In this document: piece after piece, positions 13,371 through 25,774 of the stretch | How the letters are laid out: each line of letters opens with the position of its first letter | How positions within the stretch are numbered: position 1 is the first letter of the stretch | Source of the DNA: Escarpia spicata | Taxonomy: Eukaryota > Annelida > Polychaeta > Sabellida > Siboglinidae | Assembly (NCBI GenBank): GCA_963995525.1 | Contig: OZ023210.1 | Location: 1,798,163 to 1,862,162, forward strand | Direction: 5' to 3' | DNA length: 64,000 nt | Made by a program: the position numbers and the translations under genes | The notes under the pieces: model-generated | The model's database searches: none | What the model was told of the DNA's origin: nothing | What the model saw: the letters and a program-made list of their open reading frames with translations, nothing else

Positions 13371-14543
13371 CAACGACGATGGTGATCAGAATGATAATTT
13401 GTCAATATTTTATCCATAAATTTGATATATAAATATAGTTACAAAACTGGCCAAATATTGTGTTTCACGATAACCTTATTGCTTCCAAATTTACGGCACA
13501 TCTTATGATTTGGCAAATAAAATAACAGCAGATGTAGACAAACAAAAGGTGTGGATATTCGTCTTTGCTATATGCTGTTACACAATATCGTATATTCCTG
13601 CGAACAAAGTGCAACACATTTCGTGTGTGCTGTCCTTCACAGCTGACAAACTCGCTCCCTTGAATAATTAATTGAATATGTACAAATCAGGGCAAATTGT
13701 AATGCGATTGCACCACAGGGACAGTCGGCGACAACACATTTCCTATGCATCCGTCTAATAGAGTGCGCAGATTGCGTTAGCACGACGCGATATGTGCACA
13801 ATAGCAACACTCTTAAATATGCGCCAGCAGATCCGGGCGATAATTTAGTTTATTCATCACATAAACAACGGCACTTAGTGCTTTCAGGGCCTGTAAGCGT
13901 ATTAGTGCTTTCAGGGCCTGTAAGCGTATTAGCGAAGAAGCCCATACTTTGAAGAATTGCGATGCTACGCTTTCATGTGTAGACCTGCAACAAGGCGCAG
14001 GTATTCATACTTGTTGAAATGTTATCGTGTACGGTTTACGTTTAGCTAAACTATCATACCACGTACGCTTGCTGCGCTCTGCGTTGCCGTAGCAGATGCA
14101 GCCGCAGCGCAGTCCACGTTAAAAGCGACCACACCAGAAGTTATCCTTTGAATAATACATGGCAGCGAACACTTTACGTTTAATTACAGCAGGAATACAG
14201 TTACGAGTCACGTCTCGGTGTGTGGTGCGTATCCATGCACGTGACTGCGTGTTTTACGAAAATGCAGATTTGTCCCGCAATTATGTGCGTAAGAGGATAC
14301 GCATCTATAGGTGCATGCTTGACTGCTTGGTAGCCTTCATGTAAGTGTGAAGAGCCAGGACGAACACCAACGCGCAAGCACACACACACACACATGAGCA
14401 CGCGCTAACAAACCCACGCATATATATAAGAATGCACACGCACACATACACGCACAAACACGCACACACAGACGCGCGCACATACATACATCCATCATGG
14501 CACTTTCAGTATATTTCCGGTAGATTATAGAACAGTAGCAGGG
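13371..14543. other. No gene recognised; 31-bp direct duplication at about 13876-13932
   Basis: Unrecognised AT-rich DNA. A short direct duplication (TTAGTGCTTTCAGGGCCTGT repeated) lies near 13876-13932, and CA-rich simple sequence at 14380-14480. Confidence 0.5.
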
Positions 14544-15032
<489 letters not shown>

Positions 15033-16994
15033 ATATATATACACTACTCTTTTGAATACAGTAAAGCACATGGTCACATGACATTGTGTATCCCATTCAC
15101 ATTCGGCAACAAATGCAGCCGATTGAGGGTGTGTTCCCATAACATTGTTTTGTTGCTGTCCGACCGCGCCTCTATGGCCCGCCCCTCTCGGAGCTCTCCC
15201 TTGTGCCTCGCTGAAGATTCAATTGAGCACGCCAGTTATCTGTCTGGATACGGCTCAACCCAGTCGCAGCCCAATCGTCGCATCGATCCGCGGGTGTATA
15301 ACGGGCAAATGAGCAGATTCGTTCGATTGCGTCTTGCGCATGAAAACTCTCATTCGTTACTTGGCTATTAAACACTGAATAGGTTCAGCGAATATCTAAT
15401 TATATGCGTTGATTGCTGAGCAGTGCCACGGGCCGTGACTATCGTTGAGGGACAATCCTTATATCACGTTTTTTTGCAATGTCTTGTTTGATTATAATTA
15501 ACAGTAACGTTGACTGGAAGTCTCGCGGCGTGGGTGGGAAGACTAGAAAGGGGAATTCTTGCAACACCGAGTATTCGATGTTTATCCAATATGACGTTCG
15601 GTCCTGATCCAGAAGAGGCCCTGTTCATATCCGCTGCTGCGCAACTTTTGTCTTCCGGTTTTAATACAATAGGATGACATGACACCACTATAGGATATTT
15701 GCTAAAATGAACAAAGACATTTTAGACACGCATATACGCTGTGTGAGAGTTATGAACCTGTATAAACCATAATTTATATTACCTGTGTTGACACATACCT
15801 ACATGAACTACAGCATTATATCTCTTTCTATTGGGCGTTTTGATTATTTGTTTTGAGAGAACGTCAATACCAATCTTTTCCGTGAATTCCGGGTTTTGTG
15901 GTTTCGCTGAGCATTTATTCAATAAAAAGATACGACATCCGTTGAGTCAGGTCAACTGTAGTTAAATCCCGGTGAGATGAAGAGCTTCTGAACACTTGAA
16001 CCGCCACAATCGGTCGTCGAACGGAGATAGTCGGCCACTCTTGCACCAAGTGCGTGGCGTGTCAATCCGGCAAGCTCCACTCACTGCGGGCTCTTTAGAG
16101 AAACCTAATCTTTATTAAAGCTGCTTCCTCAACTAGTTAAGCCGATCGCCAATCCGTTTCTTCGATGTACAAACATATACTGTATAAACAGTTTAAGTAA
16201 CACCCGGGTCGGTTTAATAAACAGTTTAAGTAACACCCGAGTCGGTTTAATAAAGACGTTAAGTGTTGTGTGATCGGTCGAAAGAACTTAGTTTGGTCGC
16301 TACATTTGGTTATTTGCTCAAATAAATTGCTGAGCCGAGAATTAGCGTTCAAATCACTGAACTTGTCAGCCACATGATTTTCGAGAGAGCTAGTACAGTT
16401 GACAGTATCAATTTAGACACACATACATAATCTTATCTTGCATTTACGTAGACGGTCCGATTTTAAGAATCACTGTAATACATTTTGGGAAAACATTAAA
16501 CAAGTTCATAATTTGTCTAATGGTTTCATCAAAACTGCATAGAAAATATTGCACTGACGAACTGACATGTCGTAGTGGATGATATATAGGTTTGCTTTAA
16601 AATGAGGCATGCGAAAATATCGCATTAGAAGAAGCACCTGTAATTGACTCTTCTCAAAGACGTCATGACTGACACGGTGAAGAAAATTAAGTTCAGTTTT
16701 TGCTGAGCCACTTGTCATATGCTATCATCTCAGTGGTTCGTTTTAATATATTGTCATGTTGAACGAGCGCACGTCATCCAATCGTTTAATGGCAGTCTTC
16801 AGTTGCCAGTTCGGCATGTCTTGTCTGTTTATGCTGCCGGTTTTGCTGTCAGTTTCTGGTCTATTTGTGTTTATACGATTAAAACCGCCGCGTTGTCCTG
16901 AAATATGACAACACGATGTGTTTTTAATAGATGATATCAATCACGCGATAATTCTAAAGTTGTCGTTAGCCGACTCACATGTTCGGTTCACACA
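15033..16994. other. No gene recognised; dispersed repeat copy at 16115-16230
   Basis: At 16115-16230 a copy of the repeat seen at 13200 is present (AAAGCTGCTTCCTCAACT and later AACAGTTTAAGTAACACCC, the latter duplicated once). The rest is unrecognised. Confidence 0.5.
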
Positions 16995-17079
16995 GGCGAC
17001 ATGACGGCGACATGACGGCGACATGACGGCGACATGACGGCGACATGACGGCGACATGACGGCGACATGACGGCGACAT
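16995..17079. repeat. 11-bp tandem repeat (GGCGACATGAC), about 8 copies
   Basis: Perfect GGCGACATGAC units repeat from 16995 to 17079. Confidence 0.97.
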
Positions 17080-17374
17080 TGTTAATCCCCTGTTGTATCA
17101 ATTTAACCGCGCGTACTGGCTAGTTGAGAACAAATTGGATGCCTTTTGAAGGACATAATGAACACGTTGAAGATCACCCACCAGAAAACGACTCGTATTT
17201 GGTGAACAAGCGGGTTTGGTAGATAACAGGTCATTAACGAGAATACAACGTGAGTGGCACGTGAATGGAGCTACGTGATGAGAGGACAGAACGTCTGTCG
17301 CAACACTGAGGACAGGTGACAGTGGAAGGACTTGCAACGTTTGATATTGGAAAGCAGTGAGCGATCCAGATGTC

Positions 17375-18450
17375 GGCAAGACTAGACAAGACAGGACAGG
17401 GCACGATTTGACAGAACTGAATAGAACAGGACAAGACAGGACAGGGCACGATATGACAGAACTTAATAGGACAGGACAGGACAGGACAGGACAGGACAGG
17501 ACAGGACAGGACAGGACAGGACAGGACAGGACAGGACAGGACAGGACAGGACAGGACAGGACAGGACAGGACAGGACAGGACAGGACAGGGCACGATATG
17601 ACAGAACTGAATAGAACAGGACAAGACAGGACAGGGCACGATATGACAGAACTGAATAGAACAGGACAGGACAGGGCACGATATGACAGAACTGAATAGA
17701 ACAGGATAAGACAGGACAGGGCACGATATGACAGAACTGAATAGAATAGGACAAGACAGGACAGGGCACGATATGACAGAACTGAATAGAATAGGACAAG
17801 ACAGGACAGGGCACGATATGACAGAACTGAATAGAATAGGACAAGACAGGACAGGGCACGATATGACAGAACTGAATAGAACAGGACAAGACAGGACAGG
17901 GCACGATATGACAGAACTGAATAGAATAGGAGAAGACAGGACAGGGCACGATATGACAGAACTGAATAGAACAGGACAGGACAGGACAGGACTGGACAGG
18001 ACAGGACAGGGTACGATATGACAGAACTGAATAGAACAGGACAGGACAGGACAGGGCACGATATGACAGAACTGAATAGAACAGGACAAGACAGGACAGG
18101 GCACGATATGACAGAACTGAATAGAACAGGACAGGACAGGGCACGATATGACAGAACTGAATAGAACAGGACAAGACAGGACAGGGCACGATATGACAGA
18201 ACTGAATAGAACAGAACAGGACAGGGCACGATATGATAGAACTGAATAGAACAGGACAAGACAGGACAGGGCACGATATGACAGAACTGAATAGAACAGG
18301 ACAAGACAGGACAGGGCACGATATGACAGAACTGAATAGAATAGGAGAAGACAGAACAGGGCACGATATGACAGAACTGAATAGAACAGGACAAGACAAG
18401 ACAGGGCACGCTATGACAGAACTGAATATAACAGGACAGGGCAGAACAGA
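17375..18450. repeat. ACAGG pentanucleotide array nested in 40/45-bp units
   Basis: A pure ACAGG run at 17465-17590 is flanked by units of GGGCACGATATGACAGAACT plus GAATAGAACAGGACAAGACA. Unit lengths are 40 or 45 bp, multiples of the pentamer. The long reverse-strand frames across it (up to 480 codons of CPVLS-like repeats) follow from the 5-bp period and are not taken as genes. Confidence 0.97.
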
Positions 18451-21400
18451 ACATTTCAGGAGGACATACAAATATAAACAAGAAAAACTGACGTGTTGAA
18501 TGGATAAGATAATTGTAGAGCAAAAAACTAAACAAAACATCCTTAGATGTGAATGTTGATGGTCCGCTGGTGGAATGAAGTTATCGTCAGCCGTGTGAAG
18601 AGCCTAGAAAAGAATGTTGAGATGTCGGGAGCATAAAAACAACTTTGACAACGTGACCATCAGCTTAATATATTCAAATTAGGATTGTAACGCCAATAGT
18701 TAGAATGCATTGAGAGCAGCTCTTGCTGAGTCCGCTTATGGTACTCCGTCGAATGTTGGATGGACAAACGTTGCTGTGAATGTAATGGGGCGTATTATAT
18801 TTGTCCTGCCAATGTTTCGACGTTACCGCATCGGAATTTTATTGCGTTTAATGCAACTTCTGGTCCGATTATCCTCTCGACGTTGTACTTTTAGCAGGCA
18901 GCACGATTTCAACATATGAACCAGTGCTCAGGTAAGCGCTCGTTGTGTTCGCGGACTCGATTGGGCCAATTTAAAGGTATAGGGGCCCGGGATTATAAGA
19001 TCGGATCGATCGTATCGATTGAATCGAGGAACGCGACTTGGCGGTCGATACCATTTTAATGATGCTGAATTATTAGTGGCGTTTCTCTGCTGCTTTATTT
19101 ACTTGCAGAAGCTGCACAGAATATATATTCTCAAATGACGTTTCATTGTTAGAGTGTTAATTGTTTGATTGCCAATTTGGCGCAAACCGGAATCTCACAA
19201 TTCCTAAATATGTCACATTGTGACGATGACTTTTTACTAATTATGTTGTTATGATTATACTTACAAACATCCTACAAATGTTTTTCGCTTGTGTGAGTGG
19301 TTTACAAAGTACGTTTTTGTGAAAGTAATCGGATTTACAAAATACTGAAGCTCTGCCTTCAGGGCGTAGTTCACGACCGACACACCACTAACGTGGACGA
19401 ACAATATTCTCACTAGGTGGCGCACACGTTCTCAAAAACTTTCCACACAACTCATTTTACGGTGCCAAACTTTAAAAAATGCCGCACAATTTCATAATAT
19501 TTAATTACCATCGTTGATCTAACGATACACATGTCATATCAGATTCAGTGTGAACACCCCCCCCCCAGAATTTCGTTGCCTTGTGTGTGGTAATTGGGGA
19601 GAACTCGGCGCGTCACCTAACGAGTGTATTCACGCCACCTAGCGGGTGTGTGTTGGTCATACACGTGTTTGGCGGTGGTCGTCTTGTTCCTACCGTCCTG
19701 GCGTAGACCCACCAGGCAGGCGTAATGAGGTCCTAGCAGCCTATCGATTTACAGTTAGACGTGGATTGAGCAGTAGTGCCTTTATATTATGGAAACGATT
19801 GTTGCTTGATTGCAGCTCAGATAAGAACCAGCTCCTCTTAGAGTACCCCGCCCATATGTAGTTGTAGTGGCTCTTGTTTGTACATCCTCACAAACCATTG
19901 TCACCATATCTTGCATCGCGCGCCCTCCAACTAAATTCCAGCGTCGTGGTGTATTGGTAAGCCATGCTCGCTCGTAAACATTATTTACGTCATGTCCGTC
20001 TCAGGGGATTTCGGGAACCTTTCACAGTTTTATTTGAAATATTCACAAACATCTTGTGTCGGTTAAATTTAAGGCACGTCGTTAACTGACTCACTATACG
20101 TCTCGTCCGTAGAAGTATTTGGCTAGTATAAATTCCCGTGGTCGTTGTGTTCATCGCTATCGGCTTGAAGCAAGTAACTGGCCTCGCTGTTATCGATCTC
20201 TGGCGGACGGGAAGCTAGCAGTAGTCGCGGAGACAGCTGATAAGTGTCTCCGACGTGTTCAACGAAAACGTTTCGCTAATAACACAATGATTTATTATAA
20301 AACACGTGTTCCGTGTAAATAATGCGTGCCCTGTCCGAGCACTAGCTAATTGTGTTTGCATTGTAATGTAGGCCGGTGTGTCTTGCTGGGGTAATGTATT
20401 ATTTAGGTTTGACTATAAATTGGGGTTTGTTCTAACTGCGCAGTTTTCACAATGGTCCACTATTTAGTGATGTCAACGTTGGTCCACCATTTGGGGATGT
20501 CCACGTTAGTAGTTACTGTGTCAATGATTGATTGACCCAATAAGTACTCACGTCCCTCTATTTGGTGATGTCCATGCTGTCCCCGCAGTGGGTTATCATT
20601 CTTATCTAAGATGAATGTAAAACTATGTTACCGGTTAACCGGTACGCAGATAGTTGGGAGTTTCGTATAATTAAAACGGCCAAACATTCTAAATAGTTGG
20701 TCAAAAATACGTATTAATTAAAAACACTACTTCATGTTTTAGTCTGCTTTGTCACATCATTCGCTTACTATTTGAAAATGCACTTGAAACACCAATACAT
20801 ATCTGATTACAAAAAGATGTAGATTAATTAACCATCAGGTGTTAAGGTGTATGTCTTCCATAAAATGGTCTTTACGTGTATCGTAAAATTAGCATGTTTT
20901 AATACATAGTCACATCCTGTACGTAAATAAATACTAAGTGGTGATAGGTAGCAATAGTGACGCGTTTCGTATGGATATTTGTTAACCTATATATGCTATA
21001 ACGACTGATACATTCAGTGTTGCGGTGTCTGCTGTTTTCGTAAAACAGTCGTTCAGTGAATCAATGAAAGTCGTTATTCATGCTCTTTAGCCTGTCGGTC
21101 GTATGGACGTTTCTTACAATAGCACTTTTAATCGCATCTGGTTTATTGAGTCGAAGACGGTCACATCAAACGTATTTTATTAGCTGCCGTGAAAACGTAA
21201 GCCGCAGTGCACTACGGAGTGTGCGTGGACTGTTAATCACTGACGTCACGGCAGTAGGTCATCGGTCGGACCTTATCTGTGTGTGGATGCGTCGTGTAGT
21301 TTAGGACCATACGATAGCGTACTAATGTGTCGATATCATTTAACGATGTAGTATCGAGCGAATAGACTTGACGTCATTTACGACGCGGTGTGTCAGGGTG

Positions 21401-21982
21401 ATCCATGACATTGCAAACGTTGGCTTGCCGGACGCCGGGCGGACGTCGGACCGACCAATCAATCAGCATCGGGTGTTCTTAGGACTCGAGGCCGCACAGC
21501 AGAAAAACTGCAGCTAGAGACGCCAAATCTGATGTAGCAGACAATCCTTCTCGTAGTGACGGCGAATTCAACCTAAGAGTCACCCAACAGACAAAGGAAG
21601 CCTTTGTGTGTTCAGTGGTCACTGTTCTCACGAGTAACCACCGAAGCTTCTGTCGACTTCCTCTGGCTCAATCCGTCGACCGGATTCGAAATCGATTTCG
21701 ACCGCCTTCTCCCTGCGACGTCAGTGATCACGGCTCTTACGTCACAGGCTGGACGCTGTCCAGCAATCCGAAAAAGGCATTGATTTGGCGTAGTCCCTCG
21801 ACGGTACGACTCGACGGCGTTACTATCGCGCTATCCAAATCCCAACGACAGGGTCGACGGATGTCGGTATTTATTGGCCAGTACACATGTCCGTGTAGAG
21901 GTAGATGGTTAGTGCTTGTGGACCTTACTGCTGAATCCACTCGACCAGGTGCGAGGTAACTGTTAAGTAGATAGGTAAATTT

Positions 21983-22015
<33 letters not shown>

Positions 22016-22064
22016 TAAATTATAAATTATATATATATATATATATATAAATTCTCCTCCGTCT
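18451..22064. other. No gene recognised
   Basis: Unrecognised sequence with short chance frames (longest near 117 codons). A C9 run lies near 19557 and ATA/TA simple sequence at 21985-22050. Confidence 0.55.
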
Positions 22065-22149
22065 TTGTCTTGTATCTTCCCGCGCTCTTCAGCTTCCTCC
22101 TTACCAACCCATCTCCCTAATTTCCCAGGTTCATCCAATAACCCCTCAT

Positions 22150-24275
22150 TTAGCAACTGTACCACTTTCTCCATCCATACCCACCAAATGCACCTGTCTC
22201 TCCATACATGCCCACCAACTATACCACCCTTTCCATCCATACCCACCAACTGTACCACTCTCTCCATCCGTACCCACCAACTGTACCACTTTCTCCATCC
22301 GTGCCCACCAACTGTACCACTCTCTCCATCCATACCCACCAACTGTACCACTCTCTCAATCAATACCCACCAACTGTACCACTCTCTCCATCCATACCCT
22401 ACCATTGTACCACTCTTTCTAACTATACCCACCAACTGTATCACTCTCTCCATCCGTACCCACCAACTGTACCACTCTCTCCATCCATACCCAACAACTG
22501 TATCACTCTCTCCATCCGTACCCACCAACTGTACCACTTTCTCCATCCGTGCCCACCAACTGTACCACTCTCTCCATCCATACCCAACAACTGTACCACT
22601 CTCTCCATCCATACCCACCAACTGTACCACTTTCTCCATACGTGCCCACCAACTGTACCACTCTCTCCACCCATACCCACCAACTGTACCACTCTCTCCA
22701 TCCGTACCCACCAACTGTACCACTTTCTCCATCCGTGCCCACCAACTGTACCACTCTCTCCATCCATACCCAACAACTGTACCACTCTCTCCATCCATAC
22801 CCACCAACTGTATCACTCTCTCCATCCGTGCCCACCAACTGTACCACTCTCTCCATCCATACCCAACAACTGTACCACTCTTTCCATCCATACCCACCGA
22901 CTGTACCACTCTCTCCATCCTTACCCACCAACTGTACCACTTTCTCAATCCGTGCCCATCAACTGTACCACTCTCTCCATCCGTACCCACCAACTGTACC
23001 ACTTTCTACATCCGTGCCCACCAACTGTACCACTCTCTCCATCCATACCCAACAACTGTACCACTCTTTCCATCCAGTGGGTATCACCGACTGTACCACT
23101 CTCTCCATCCGTACCCACCAACTGTACCACTTTCTCCATCCGTGCCCATCAACTGTACCACTCTCTCCATCCGTACCCACCAACTGTACCACTTTCTCCA
23201 TCCGTGCCCATCAACTGTACCACTCTCTCCATCCGTACCCACCAACTGTACCACTTTCTCCAACCGTGCCCACCAACTGTACCACTCTCTCCATCCATAC
23301 CCAACAACTGTACCACTCTCTCCATCCATACCCACCAACTGTACCACTTTCTCCATCCGTACCCACCAACTGTACCACTTTCTCAATCCGTGCCCATCAA
23401 CTGTACCACTCTCTCCATCCGTACCCACCAACTGTACCACTTTCTACATCCGTGCCCACCAACTGTACCACTCTCTCCATCCATACCCAACAACTGTACC
23501 ACTCTTTCCATCCAGTGGCTATCACCGACTGTACCACTCTCTCCATCCGTACCCACCAACTGTACCACTCTCTCCATCCATACCCAACAACTGTACCACT
23601 CTCTCCATCCATACCCACCAACTGTATCACTCTCTCCATCCGTGCCCACCAACTGTACCACTCTCTCCATCCATACCCAACAACTGTACCACTCTTTCCA
23701 TCCATACCCACCGACTGTACCACTCTCTCCATCCTTACCCACCAACTGTACCACTTTCTCAATCCGTGCCCATCAACTGTACCACTCTCTCCATCCGTAC
23801 CCACCAACTGTACCACTTTCTACATCCGTGCCCACCAACTGTACCACTCTCTCCATCCATACCCAACAACTGTACCACTCTTTCCATCCAGTGGGTATCA
23901 CCGACTGTACCACTCTCTCCATCCGTACCCACCAACTGTACCACTTTCTCCATCCGTGCCCATCAACTGTACCACTCTCTCCATCCGTACCCACCAACTG
24001 TACCACTTTCTCCATCCGTGCCCATCAACTGTACCACTCTCTCCATCCGTACCCACCAACTGTACCACTTTCTCCAACCGTGCCCACCAACTGTACCACT
24101 CTCTCCATCCATACCCAACAACTGTACCACTCTCTCCATATATACCCACCAACTGTACCACTTTCTCCATCCGTACCCACTAACTGTACCACTCTCTCCA
24201 TGCGTGTCCACCAATTGTACCACTCTCTCCACCTGTACCCACCAATTCTACCACTCTCCACGTCCGTATGCCCCA
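22150..24275. repeat. 31-bp minisatellite, about 69 copies, with an 814-bp higher-order duplication
   Basis: The unit is TACCCACCAACTGTACCACT followed by CTCTCCATCCG (31 bp). Irregular units carrying GTGGGTATCACCGACTG occur near 23080, 23515 (variant) and 23895. Segments 22503-23139 and 23317-23953 correspond at an offset of 814 bp. All three forward frames are open for 544-787 codons, because the unit holds no stop in any frame. Confidence 0.97.
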
Positions 24276-25330
24276 GATGGCGGCACCATACACGAATGCC
24301 CGTTAAGCCGATGTAACTGTCTATACATTTATACATTGCGGGACGATGAACCGGCTTCTACCGTTTCTCCAGCCAGTCGGCTGTGTCTTATCAGGGAACA
24401 TTTCGTTATCTTACTTCCTGGTTCATAATGGTCGAAACAAGTTCCAGTAATATTTAGATGGTCCTCCTTTCGAAGTTTTCTTACACCCTGTAAAACTTTG
24501 GTTACGCACTGGGAAAAAGCACAAACTAAACAGTCTAATTGTCGGTTGGCAGCATTTCCACGCGTAGGTAACAGAAGAATCCCACGCGTTCGGCAACACA
24601 GTAAGTTCGGTTAGAGTAGGTAACAGTTGACGAGGGTGTGACAGTTAAACATTCATTGTGTAACTTTTAGGGAGTGTTAGTAAATTCGTGCTTGTTATTG
24701 CAAATTCGTGTGCATGCATGTGTGCGTGCAAGCGTGCGTGTGTGCGTGTGCGCGTGTGCGCGTGTGCGCGTGTGCGCGTGTGCGTGCGCGCGTGCGCGTG
24801 TGTGCGCGTGAATCAAAATGAAAGACGTTTACTTGCGTCTGTTTCGGGTAGAATATTTATGATGTGACCCGGCCGTCTGGGTGCTAGCTGCACAGCCGAT
24901 TTTCTTGCCAACCTGCCTAGCACCACATTTGCATAAGAAAGATATCCACCTACGGATACTACACTAGCAGCAACAACAACTGTATAGACATACATGCGCA
25001 CTGAGCATAGATTGCAACGATATAAGAACACAATGACATGTTTACTATATTCTATTGCATGTTTGAACTTAGGCTGGTGCTAATATTAACAATGCGATGA
25101 AACTATCTAAATTTCTGAAGGAATAATTTCCTTTCGTCATCCGGAGTTACAATTTGAGCAACAGTTAAGATGACAACCACCAACTAAACCCTTTTCGTTA
25201 GCCCAGGTCCTCTACATCAATGAAATAACATACAGATGAACGTTTAACGAAAACAAGATTACGACCTATATAACGACGTGGTGGGTGACCTACAACAACA
25301 TGCGGGAACAGGAATTATTCACACGGTATA
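24276..25330. other. No gene recognised; GTGCGC-type microsatellite at about 24710-24810
   Basis: Unrecognised sequence with one GTGCG/GTGTGCGC simple repeat. Confidence 0.55.
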
Positions 25331-25759
25331 TAGGGGTAAGACCACATTTAATTTTTACGTAGGCGGCCATTATAACGTTTCCTTCAATTCCTACAAAATT
25401 TGCGTTATGATTTTCTTGACAATTTCACAACATATTTAACCTCCATTGACACAAGTGCTGTGGAAAACTCGTGAAATTGTCATACCTCATTTTTCAGAAA
25501 AATCCACCCAAATCTGACACCCCTCAATTTCGCCCCAATCTGGTGACGGATTTTAAAATATTGGTGCGTTCTACAAAATAGCCACTGTGCGAATACTCGT
25601 GAAAGATCTAATGCAGTAGTACATTCAGTATTCACTGGACTGACATGTGCCATCCCAAAGTGCTCGAACAAAATTCACACATCACACCAAAACAGTATTT
25701 TCAAGGGCACTCTTTCGGTCGGTAATGGCGGACGAATCCTTAATGTGGTCTTACCCCTA
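25331..25759. mobile_element. MITE-like non-autonomous DNA transposon (TA target)
   Basis: The left end TAGGGGTAAGACCACATT and the reverse complement of the right end (…AATGTGGTCTTACCCCTA) are identical over 18 bp. Weaker pairing continues inward (GGCGGCCATTA against GTCCGCCATTA). TA flanks both ends (25329-25330 and 25760-25761), as expected for Tc1/mariner-type insertion, although the TATA context leaves the exact edge ambiguous. It has no transposase frame. Confidence 0.8.
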
Positions 25760-25774
25760 TATCATGCATGGTTA

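Noticed and set aside
17098..18540. 480- and 433-codon reverse frames rich in CPVLS
   Set aside because: Produced by the ACAGG pentanucleotide array; two frames give the same periodic peptide.
22065..24428. 787-codon forward reading frame
   Set aside because: It is translation of the 31-bp minisatellite; the same peptide appears in all three frames and no domain or start context supports a gene.
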